DNA of 25,224 bases from BJGV01 sp964013575. GTDB taxonomy: Bacteria; Pseudomonadota; Gammaproteobacteria; Burkholderiales; Nitrosomonadaceae. Where the stretch lies: contig CAXGWP010000021.1 of NCBI GenBank assembly GCA_964013575.1, positions 1 through 25,224 on the forward strand, read 5' to 3'. Within the stretch, counting starts at the first letter, position 1; every line of letters starts with the position of its first letter. A program made the translations under genes and the position numbers. Below, one piece after another: positions 1 through 7,732 of this stretch. The notes beneath the pieces were generated by a model, which saw only the letters and a program-made list of their open reading frames with translations, searched no databases and had not been told where the DNA came from.

Positions 1-50
1 CCGGCCTGTCACGCCGGGGGTCGCGGGTTCGAGTCCCGTCCACTCCGCCA
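1..50 (+). tRNA. tRNA-Asp (GTC), 5' truncated by window edge
   Basis: The window opens inside the anticodon stem of a tRNA. The stem CCGGC/GCCGG encloses a loop with anticodon GTC. A variable loop follows, then a T arm with the TTCGAGT loop, the 3' acceptor strand and an encoded CCA at 48-50. The sequence matches bacterial tRNA-Asp closely. The D arm and 5' acceptor strand lie outside the window. In many betaproteobacteria tRNA-Asp sits between hupB and ppiD, and the next gene here is ppiD, so the context fits. Confidence 0.95.
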
Positions 51-166
51 TTAATTGCATATAATAATAAGATTATATAAACTATATTAATTAGTTTTCA
101 TAGTCTGCACCTATATTTATCCCAACAAGGAAATTGGGCTATTAGAAATAATTGGGGCTAATTATG

Positions 167-190
167 GGCGAACGTAAGTTCGCCTTTTTT
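167..190 (+). terminator. intrinsic terminator between tRNA-Asp and ppiD
   Basis: A perfect 7-bp stem (GGCGAAC at 167-173 with GTTCGCC at 178-184), a four-base loop GTAA, and six T residues at 185-190 make a textbook rho-independent terminator for the tRNA transcript. It ends only 26 bp before the ppiD start codon, which leaves almost no room for a separate ppiD promoter. A weaker inverted repeat, CCCAA/TTGGG at 121-138, lies just upstream. Confidence 0.85.
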
Positions 191-216
191 ATTGATAAGT
201 ATTTTGGACTTATGTA

Positions 217-2109
217 ATGTTTGATTTTGTTCACAAACGTAAACGCGTTGTTCAAGTTATTATGGTAATTGCTGTATTACCATTTTTATTTTGGGGGCTA
301 GAGTCATACCAAAGTTCTGACGGTAATGACTATATAGCAATTATTTCTGGTGAAAAAATTTATAGGCAGGAATTTGATCAGGCATTACGGGATCGATTTG
401 ATTCTATGAGAAGCTCCATGGGGGATAGTTTCAATGCTTCTATGTTAGATGATCCAAAAATAAGGGTATCGGTTTTAGAAGATTTAATTCAAAAAAGATT
501 GCTAAATATTGAGGCAGATCGCCTTAAGATTACTATTTCTGATTCTCAGTTAGTTGATATCCTACAAGGTATTTCAGTATTTCAGCAAGATGGGAAATTT
601 TCAAATGAATTATATAGAGAATTATTACGTAATAAGGGATTGGATGTAGTAAAGTTTGAATCTAATATCCGTCAGGATATGATGAGACAACAAGTGGTAG
701 ACGGGTATCTAAAAAATGGTTTCATTTCTAATACAGTAGTGAAAAATTTAATACGTTTAAGTGAAGAGAAACGTGAGATTAATAGCCTTCAAATTGATCC
801 TAGTGAATTTTTATCAACAATCAAACCAAATGATAAGGAGATTAAGAAATATTATAGTAAACATCAGGATGAGTTTAAGCGATCTGAAGAGATAAAGGTA
901 GAGTATCTTGTATTATCAGTAGATAATTTAGCTGAAAAAGTTGTGCTTGAAGCTAATGAGGTTCAAAATTATTTTAAAAAGAACAAGTCTGAATTTATTC
1001 AGCCAGAGCAACGTCAAGCTAGCCATATATTATTTAGCGCCCCTTCTACTGCATCAGATGAAGATAAAGCAACAGCTTTATCTAAAGCAGAAGCATTACT
1101 GGTAAAGATAAAACAGGATCCACAAAAATTTTCTAAATTTGCACGAGAGCATTCCCAGGATGCTGGGTCAGCAGATAAAGGAGGAGATTTAGGATTTTTC
1201 AGTCGTAACACGATGGTTAAGAATTTTGAGGATGAAGTTTTTCAAATGAAACCGGAAGAGATCCGTGGGCCTATACAGACAGACTTTGGTTTTCATATTA
1301 TTAAACTATCAGCAATAAAATCTGGAAAAGATGTAAGTTTTGATGAAATAAAAGGTGAAGTAGAAGAAAAAATAAGAAAGCAGAGAGTTAGCAAGGGCTT
1401 TGGGGATAAGGTAGAAGAATTTCGGAATATAGTATATGAGGAGATTGACAATTTTGGATTGGCTGCAGAGGCACTTAAATTGCCTATTAAGAAGAGTGGT
1501 TGGATTAGTCGGGCAGGTGGTGAAGAGTCATACTTTACTGATGCAAGATTATTACAGGTAATGTTTTCAAAAGATTCTATTGAGAATAAACAGAATTCTG
1601 AAGTTATTGAAATTGCAGAAGATACTTATATTTCTATAAGGGTTATTGAACATAGGCCGGCAGCAGTACTTTCAATGAAAGAAGTTAGAGAGAAAATAAT
1701 TAATATCCTTGTACGCCAGAAAGCATCTGATTTGGCAGTGGAAGATGGAACAGATAAATTGACACAGCTTCAGAGAGGAAAGAAAGATATAGTTACATGG
1801 GGTTCAAATATGACAGTTTCTCGTAATAATACAAATGGCCTGGAAGAAGAGGTAATTCGTGCTATTTTTAAAATTAAACCATTTAGCTTCCCTGCATATA
1901 CTGGGGTTATTAATTCAGAAGGAGGATTCTCTTTAATTCGAATTAATAATGTGATTGATGCGGCATCTCCAGATGAAGAAAAGATTAAGACTTTTAGTAA
2001 GCAGTTGCAGCAATTATATGCTCAGGAGGAATTTTTATCGTATCTCTCAGCAATTAAGCAGCGGGCAGATGTGAATGTTATAAAAGGGAGAATTGAGAGC
2101 CAGCAATAA
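217..2109 (+). CDS. ppiD: PpiD-type periplasmic folding chaperone (SurA_N / parvulin domain)
   Basis: The protein has 630 residues, the normal PpiD length. It has a short cytoplasmic basic N-terminus, one membrane anchor at about residues 11-29, a SurA-like chaperone region at about 35-200, and a parvulin-type (PpiC) domain at about 266-365. The parvulin domain shows the conserved ASHIL strand, the GGDLGFF turn (322-328) and a GFHIIKL end. The C-terminal ~260 residues form a further periplasmic region. PpiD is tethered to the inner membrane near the Sec translocon and assists newly exported proteins. The N-terminal MFDFVHK is typical of family starts, which supports the ATG at 217 although only a weak GGA lies upstream. 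It is convergent with fabI. Its transcription is puzzling because a terminator sits just upstream. Confidence 0.93.
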   Translation: MFDFVHKRKRVVQVIMVIAVLPFLFWGLESYQSSDGNDYIAIISGEKIYRQEFDQALRDRFDSMRSSMGDSFNASMLDDPKIRVSVLEDLIQKRLLNIEADRLKITISDSQLVDILQGISVFQQDGKFSNELYRELLRNKGLDVVKFESNIRQDMMRQQVVDGYLKNGFISNTVVKNLIRLSEEKREINSLQIDPSEFLSTIKPNDKEIKKYYSKHQDEFKRSEEIKVEYLVLSVDNLAEKVVLEANEVQNYFKKNKSEFIQPEQRQASHILFSAPSTASDEDKATALSKAEALLVKIKQDPQKFSKFAREHSQDAGSADKGGDLGFFSRNTMVKNFEDEVFQMKPEEIRGPIQTDFGFHIIKLSAIKSGKDVSFDEIKGEVEEKIRKQRVSKGFGDKVEEFRNIVYEEIDNFGLAAEALKLPIKKSGWISRAGGEESYFTDARLLQVMFSKDSIENKQNSEVIEIAEDTYISIRVIEHRPAAVLSMKEVREKIINILVRQKASDLAVEDGTDKLTQLQRGKKDIVTWGSNMTVSRNNTNGLEEEVIRAIFKIKPFSFPAYTGVINSEGGFSLIRINNVIDAASPDEEKIKTFSKQLQQLYAQEEFLSYLSAIKQRADVNVIKGRIESQQ

Positions 2110-2127
2110 TCAGATTCTTAATTATGG

Positions 2128-2913
2128 TTATTCAATAAGATCAAAAGCAACATTGTTAAATCCAGCATCTACATAAGTAATTTCACCAGTAATCCCACTT
2201 GCAAGATTGCTGCATAAGAAAGCAGCAACATTTCCAACTTCCTCAATGGATACATTTCTTCGTAGTGGAGAAACTTTTTCAGTATACCCAAGTAATTTCC
2301 CAAAATCTCCTATCCCTGAAGCAGCAAGTGTCTTAATTGGGCCAGCAGAAATCGCATTAACTCTTATTCCTTTTGGACCTAGACTTGATGCCATGAACCT
2401 AACATTTGCCTCAAGGCTAGCTTTAGCAAGCCCCATGACATTATAGTTTGGCATTGTTCTTTGTGAGCCAAGATAGCTCAATGTCAAAAGAGATCCATTG
2501 CTATTCTCCATTAATGGGAGCCCTGCTTTTGCTAAGGCAGCAAAGCTAAAAGAACTAATATCATGAGCTATTTGGAAAGATTCACGACTTAAACCTTCTA
2601 AGTAGTCACCAGTTAAAGATTCACGTGGGGCAAAAGCAATAGAGTGTATGATGCTATCAAGGCTATCCCACGATTTTGTCAATTCTTCAAAGCTTCTATT
2701 AATTTCGTTATCATTTGTAACATCACAAGAAAAAAGCAAATTACTTTCAAATTCAGCTGCTAATTTTTCTACGCGTCTACGTATACCTTCCGCTTGATAA
2801 GTAAAAGCAAGTTCTGCCCCCTCTCGTTTCATTGCTTTTGCTATACCATAAGCAATAGAGCGATTACTTAGTAACCCAGTGATTAGAACACGCTTCCCAT
2901 CTAGAAATCCCAT
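2128..2913 (-). CDS. fabI: enoyl-[acyl-carrier-protein] reductase (NADH), FabI type
   Basis: FabI carries out the last reductive step of each fatty acid elongation cycle, reducing trans-2-enoyl-ACP with NADH in the cytosol. The 261 residues form one Rossmann-fold SDR domain. An ITG-LL-SNRSIAYGIA nucleotide-binding segment starts at residue 11, the SIAFAP strand is at 91-96, and the FabI catalytic set is Tyr147, Tyr157 and Lys164 (Y-x6-K), matching the usual Tyr146/Tyr156/Lys163 of E. coli FabI. A good Shine-Dalgarno AAGGAC (complement of 2919-2924) sits 5 nt before the ATG, fixing the start. It converges on ppiD with an 18-bp gap. The divergent neighbour is the ABC transporter operon, so the 140-bp spacer must hold promoters for both. 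This is the triclosan-sensitive reductase family in general; sensitivity here is not assessed. Confidence 0.96.
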   Translation of the reverse strand: MGFLDGKRVLITGLLSNRSIAYGIAKAMKREGAELAFTYQAEGIRRRVEKLAAEFESNLLFSCDVTNDNEINRSFEELTKSWDSLDSIIHSIAFAPRESLTGDYLEGLSRESFQIAHDISSFSFAALAKAGLPLMENSNGSLLTLSYLGSQRTMPNYNVMGLAKASLEANVRFMASSLGPKGIRVNAISAGPIKTLAASGIGDFGKLLGYTEKVSPLRRNVSIEEVGNVAAFLCSNLASGITGEITYVDAGFNNVAFDLIE

Positions 2914-3053
2914 ATTATGTCCTTGTGAATATTCTGATAATTTAATTAATTATATCTTAGGAATCTATTATATTTAAAGAGCTAGAATAAACTATTAGAA
3001 AAAAGATTCTTTCTTTCCCTATGCTTAAGTATTTACTTTAAAATATAAAACAA

Positions 3054-5243
3054 ATGAAGGTGCTATTTATATATTTGCTATCACTTTCTATAGCATTATT
3101 ATCTGCTTGTAGTAGTGATTCTTGGAATAATCCATATCCAATCTCTGCTGGAAATGGAAATATACTTTATAGCGCTTTTTCTGAGCGCCCTAAACATCTT
3201 GACCCAGTGCAGTCATATAGTTCAAATGAAATCCAGTTTACAGCACAGATTTATGAGCCACCACTACAATTTCATTATTTAAAACGTCCCTATAAATTGG
3301 TTCCTCTCTCCGCATCTGAGATGCCCGTAGCACAATATTTTAATTTGAATGGAGAAAGATTGCCTGAAGATGCTGATAACGGGGAAATTTCTTATACGAT
3401 TTATGAAATTTCTATTAAACCTGGAATTCGATTTCAGCCTCATCCTGCCTTTGTAAGAAATGAAAAAAAAGAATTTATTTATCATAATCTATCAGCTAAA
3501 GATCTAGCAGAGATATATGAGCTTAAGGATTTTTCTTACACTGACACACGTGAATTAACTGCTAAAGATTATGTTTATGAGATTAAGAGACTGGCACACC
3601 CTAGGCTACATTCACCTATCTTTGGTTTGATGTCAGGTTATATTGTTGGTCTTAAAGAATATTCAGATACCTTAAAATCCGCAGTCAATTCTCAATCTGA
3701 GGATGTAAGTGCTGGTGCTTACCTAGATTTGAATAATTATCCATTAGAAGGGGCGCAGGTAGTAAACTCTCACACTTATAGAATTAAAATTAAAGGGAAG
3801 TATCCACAATTCATGTATTGGCTCACAATGCCATTTTTTGCGCCAATTCCATGGGAGGCAGATCGCTTCTATGCCCAGCAGGGGCTAGTAGAGAAAAATA
3901 TTACACTTGATTGGTACCCGGTTGGGACAGGTCCTTATATGCTAACTGATAATAACCCAAATTTAATGATGGTATTAGAAAAAAATCCTAATTTTCATGG
4001 GGAGACTTATCCTGTTGGAGATAATTTAGAATCAAGTTTACTAGTAGATGCAGGTAAGCCATTGCCATTTATTGATAAGATCATGTTTTATCGTGAAAAG
4101 GAAAGTATCCCTCGTTGGAATAAATTTCTACAAGGGTACTATGATGCATCTGGGATTAGTTCTGATAGCTTTGATCAAGCCGTACAAATTACAGGGCAGG
4201 GTGAGGCAACTGTAACACAGGAAATGAGCGCGAAAGGAATTCGATTAGAAGAGGCTATAGCGACTTCCACATACTATGTTGGGTTCAATATGCTTGATCC
4301 TACGGTCGGCGGACTTACAGAATCTTCTAGGAAACTACGTCAGGCAATCTCTATTGCAGTTGATTATGAGGAGTTTATTTCGATATTTGCCAATGGTCGT
4401 GGTATCCCAGCACAAGGGCCAATTGCGCCAGGAATCTTTGGTCACAAGTATGGTAAGGAGGGAATTAATCCAATTGTATATAACTGGAAAGATAATAGAC
4501 TAAAGCGTAAATCTATAGAAACTGCTAAGAATTTATTGGCAGAAGCAGGTTATCCTAATGGGATAGATATTAAAACTAATGCTCCATTAGTACTGTATTT
4601 TGATGTCACGGCGAGAGGTCCTGAAGATAAATCAAAGCTAGATTGGATGAGTAAACAATTTCAAAAGCTTAATATTCAGTTAGTAATTCGAAATACAGAC
4701 TACAATCGTTTTCAGGATAAAATTCGCCAGGGAAATGCGCAAATTTTTGAGTGGGGATGGAATGCTGATTATCCGGATCCTGAAAATTTTCTGTTTTTGC
4801 TTCATGGGCCACAAAGAAAAGTTGGTAATCATGGTGAGAACGCTGCTAATTATGATAATCCAGAATATAACGCTTTATTCGAGCAAATGAAAAATATGGA
4901 AGACAGTTCTGAGCGCCAGAAAATCATTGATCAGATGCTCAGGATTCTTCGTAAAGACTCACCCTGGATTTGGGGATATCATCCTAAAGATTATGCTTTG
5001 TACCATGAATGGTATACAAATGTTAAACCTAACAAAATGACCCATAACAATATGAAATATCACCGTATAGATTCCAATATGAGAGAAGAGAAACGACTCT
5101 ATTGGAATAAACCAGTATTCTGGCCTTTGGCATTATTTCTGATAGTGTTGATAGTAGGGTTGATTCCCGCATTCATTATTTATCAGAAGAAAGAGCGTGG
5201 AGCAGGAATTAATAATTTAGAGAAACGAGGTGATATTGGTTAA
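3054..5243 (+). CDS. peptide-type ABC transporter substrate-binding lipoprotein with C-terminal membrane anchor
   Basis: This is a family 5 extracellular solute-binding protein (the OppA/DppA/YejA fold), the ligand-capturing part of a peptide importer. The 729 residues begin with a lipoprotein signal whose lipobox LSAC puts the lipidated cysteine at residue 19. The fold shows the family's GTGPYML segment and a W-x-ADYPDPENFL-type segment in the C-terminal half. Unusually, residues 691-710 form a hydrophobic membrane span followed by a basic QKKER tail, so the protein appears anchored at both ends. Typical OppA/YejA proteins are 530-610 residues without this span. It is the first gene of a four-gene operon and overlaps the next by 8-14 bp. 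No strong ribosome site precedes the ATG. The substrate is not readable from sequence; oligopeptides are the family-based guess. Confidence 0.88.
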   Translation: MKVLFIYLLSLSIALLSACSSDSWNNPYPISAGNGNILYSAFSERPKHLDPVQSYSSNEIQFTAQIYEPPLQFHYLKRPYKLVPLSASEMPVAQYFNLNGERLPEDADNGEISYTIYEISIKPGIRFQPHPAFVRNEKKEFIYHNLSAKDLAEIYELKDFSYTDTRELTAKDYVYEIKRLAHPRLHSPIFGLMSGYIVGLKEYSDTLKSAVNSQSEDVSAGAYLDLNNYPLEGAQVVNSHTYRIKIKGKYPQFMYWLTMPFFAPIPWEADRFYAQQGLVEKNITLDWYPVGTGPYMLTDNNPNLMMVLEKNPNFHGETYPVGDNLESSLLVDAGKPLPFIDKIMFYREKESIPRWNKFLQGYYDASGISSDSFDQAVQITGQGEATVTQEMSAKGIRLEEAIATSTYYVGFNMLDPTVGGLTESSRKLRQAISIAVDYEEFISIFANGRGIPAQGPIAPGIFGHKYGKEGINPIVYNWKDNRLKRKSIETAKNLLAEAGYPNGIDIKTNAPLVLYFDVTARGPEDKSKLDWMSKQFQKLNIQLVIRNTDYNRFQDKIRQGNAQIFEWGWNADYPDPENFLFLLHGPQRKVGNHGENAANYDNPEYNALFEQMKNMEDSSERQKIIDQMLRILRKDSPWIWGYHPKDYALYHEWYTNVKPNKMTHNNMKYHRIDSNMREEKRLYWNKPVFWPLALFLIVLIVGLIPAFIIYQKKERGAGINNLEKRGDIG

Positions 5244-6213
5244 TTACATTATACGTCGTATATTGTATGCGATTCCTATACTGATCGGTGTGAATCTAAT
5301 TACTTTTACACTGTTTTTTGTGATTAATACTCCTGATGATATGGCACGGATGCATCTTGGCATCAAACGAGTTACCCCAGAGGCAATTTTTAAGTGGAAG
5401 CAAGAAAGAGGGTATGACAAATCATTAATATATAACAGTGAAGAGAGAGGTACTGATAAATTCACCAATACAATTTTTTTTGAGAAATCTACTTCAATGT
5501 TTATCTTTGATTTTGGGCGTGCAGATGATGGACGTGATATTGCTCATGAAATTAAAACGCGTATGATACCAAGCCTTGCTATTGCACTACCAATATTTAT
5601 TTTAGGATTAATCTCTTATATTACCTTTGCATTAATAATGGTATTTTTTCGTGCTACTTATATTGACCTTTGGGGAGTAGTTCTATGTGTTGCAATAATG
5701 TCAATCTCCCTTTTATTTTATGTGATTGGTGGACAATTCCTAGTTAGTAAGCTGTGGCATTTAGTACCTATTTCAGGATTCAGTGGGGGATTAGATATAG
5801 GTAAATTCTTAGTGCTGCCAGTAATCATAGGTATATTTAGTGGTTCTGGTGCAAGCGCACGTTGGTATCGTACAATTTTTCTGGAAGAAATAGGAAAGGA
5901 TTACGTTCGAACTGCACGTGCTAAGGGCCTTCAGGAAAGTATCGTGTTATTTAGACACGTGCTTGGAAATGCCATGATTCCAATTCTTACAGGTGTAGTA
6001 GTGCTAATTCCTTCACTTTTCATGGGCAGCCTCATATTGGAATCATTTTTCGGTATTCCAGGTTTAGGTAGTTATACTATTGATGCGATTAATTCTCAGG
6101 ATTTTGCTGTTGTTCGGGCTATGGTTTTTCTAGGGTCATTTCTTTATATCATTGGGTTGATATTAACTGACATTTCTTACACGCTAGTTGACCCAAGGAT
6201 AAAGCTAGAATAA
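5230..6213 (+). CDS. peptide ABC transporter permease, OppB/DppB/YejB family
   Basis: An inner-membrane permease subunit of about 325 residues with the family's N-terminal YIIRRIL-x3-P signature. A long periplasmic loop follows, then about five further membrane segments. The EAA coupling loop at about residues 225-251 (VRTARAKGL ... GNAMIP) docks on the ATPase. The open frame begins at GTG 5230. However, TTG at 5236 has GAGG (5227-5230) five bases upstream and gives the canonical start MVNYIIRR, so 5236 is at least as likely. Either start overlaps the stop of the binding-protein gene, implying translational coupling. The gene is followed after 18 bp by the second permease. Confidence 0.9.
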   Translation: MILVNYIIRRILYAIPILIGVNLITFTLFFVINTPDDMARMHLGIKRVTPEAIFKWKQERGYDKSLIYNSEERGTDKFTNTIFFEKSTSMFIFDFGRADDGRDIAHEIKTRMIPSLAIALPIFILGLISYITFALIMVFFRATYIDLWGVVLCVAIMSISLLFYVIGGQFLVSKLWHLVPISGFSGGLDIGKFLVLPVIIGIFSGSGASARWYRTIFLEEIGKDYVRTARAKGLQESIVLFRHVLGNAMIPILTGVVVLIPSLFMGSLILESFFGIPGLGSYTIDAINSQDFAVVRAMVFLGSFLYIIGLILTDISYTLVDPRIKLE

Positions 6214-6231
6214 ATATTCTTAATAGATGCC

Positions 6232-7659
6232 ATGCCTTTTAAACCTGTCATTCTTTGGACCGATTCACTTATCTACCTTCTTTTGATAGTAGTAATGTTT
6301 TTTGCTTGGTATGTTCGGCGTAATGAGCATCTCCTTATTCTATGGAAGAGAGTAGGCCATAGTGTGAGCGGCATGATGGCACTTACTGTATTGATGCTAT
6401 TTATCTTAATTGGGTTATTAGACACTGTACATTTCCGACCTGCCTTAGATAATAATGGTGCCAGTACTGAGAAAATATATGATGCTAAGGTATTAAGTCT
6501 ATTTGATATCATTGCTACACCATTACGTACAAATATTGAGAAGAGCTATTCTGCACCGTTCGCAGCATATCTCTATAGCAAAGAAATAATTGAGCTTCCT
6601 CAGGGAGGACAAACACGTGAGTTTCCTCGGCTGAAATTTGGTGGTTCGCACTTACAGAATCCGGAGAAGGAGCTTTTTGCTGATATTGCTTGGCGTACGG
6701 TAGAGGGTTTATGTTTGGGTTTTTTAATTTGGGTTATATCTGCAATTTTGTTAGTTAAGTTAATGGCATATAAAAATGCTATGAAATTTAAGCTAATGGT
6801 TTCTATTATCTTGCGTAATGAAACAGAGATTCCTTGGAAGTATATTTTTATTATGTCTGCATTATTACTTCTAATATTTGGCATTACACTTTCTCTATCT
6901 ACTCATTATCATATATTTGGAACTGATAAAGTAGGGCAGGATGTTTTTTACCAAGTGCTGAAAAGTATTCGTATTGGTTTGATAATTGGAACAATTACTA
7001 CACTAATGATGATACCTTTTGCGCTTATTCTTGGCATTACAGCTGGGTATTTTAAAGGATGGATTGATGATGCAATTCAATACCTTTATACCACATTAAG
7101 CTCAATTCCAAGTGTTCTGCTAATTGCCGCTTCAGTATTAATGATGCAGGTCTATATAGGGACACATCCGGAATTGTTTGACACAATGGCTTCACGCGCT
7201 GATATTCGATTGTTATTCCTTTGTATCATACTTGGTGTTACAAGTTGGACGGGACTATGTCGTTTATTGCGTGGAGAGACTCTCAAAATACGTGAGATGG
7301 AATATATCCAAGCATCCCATGCATTTGGAGTTTCTCACTGGCGCATAATTATTCGTCATATACTTCCTAACGTGTTGCATATTGTATTGATTGCTACTGT
7401 TATGGAATTTAGTGGTCTTGTTCTGGCTGAGGCTGTACTGTCTTATATTGGTGTTGGTGTAGATCCTTCTATGATTAGTTTTGGTACTATGATTAATTCA
7501 GCTCGTTTAGAAATGGCACGTGAACCAATGATTTGGTGGGCTTTGCTTGCCTCTTTTGGTTTTATGTTTACTCTCGTTTTAAGCGCTAATTTATTTGCTG
7601 ATGCGGTACAGGATGCATTTAACCCAAGAGTAAAAACGCAGCGATTTATTACCAAGTAA
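6232..7659 (+). CDS. peptide ABC transporter permease, OppC/DppC/YejE family, with long N-terminal extension
   Basis: The second permease of the importer. The canonical OppC core begins near residue 203: a membrane segment, then the HIFGTDKVGQDVF motif (227-239), a GLIIG segment, and an EAA loop at about 357-381 (YIQASHAFGV ... ILPN). The total is 475 residues, while OppC/YejE proteins are usually about 280-345. The extra ~200 residues carry membrane segments at about 13-27, 48-66 and 158-180, plus a hydrophilic stretch between the last two. The family's usual GRD is GQD here. The ATG at 6232 lacks a clear Shine-Dalgarno and is 18 bp after the upstream permease. The extension is in frame, with no sign of a fusion point or frameshift. 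Confidence 0.88.
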   Translation: MPFKPVILWTDSLIYLLLIVVMFFAWYVRRNEHLLILWKRVGHSVSGMMALTVLMLFILIGLLDTVHFRPALDNNGASTEKIYDAKVLSLFDIIATPLRTNIEKSYSAPFAAYLYSKEIIELPQGGQTREFPRLKFGGSHLQNPEKELFADIAWRTVEGLCLGFLIWVISAILLVKLMAYKNAMKFKLMVSIILRNETEIPWKYIFIMSALLLLIFGITLSLSTHYHIFGTDKVGQDVFYQVLKSIRIGLIIGTITTLMMIPFALILGITAGYFKGWIDDAIQYLYTTLSSIPSVLLIAASVLMMQVYIGTHPELFDTMASRADIRLLFLCIILGVTSWTGLCRLLRGETLKIREMEYIQASHAFGVSHWRIIIRHILPNVLHIVLIATVMEFSGLVLAEAVLSYIGVGVDPSMISFGTMINSARLEMAREPMIWWALLASFGFMFTLVLSANLFADAVQDAFNPRVKTQRFITK

Positions 7660-7732
7660 ATTATATTATGTTGAACTATTCAATTGAATAAAAATCAATT
7701 TGATGCGACAGTAATTTGAATCCTATATTTCT

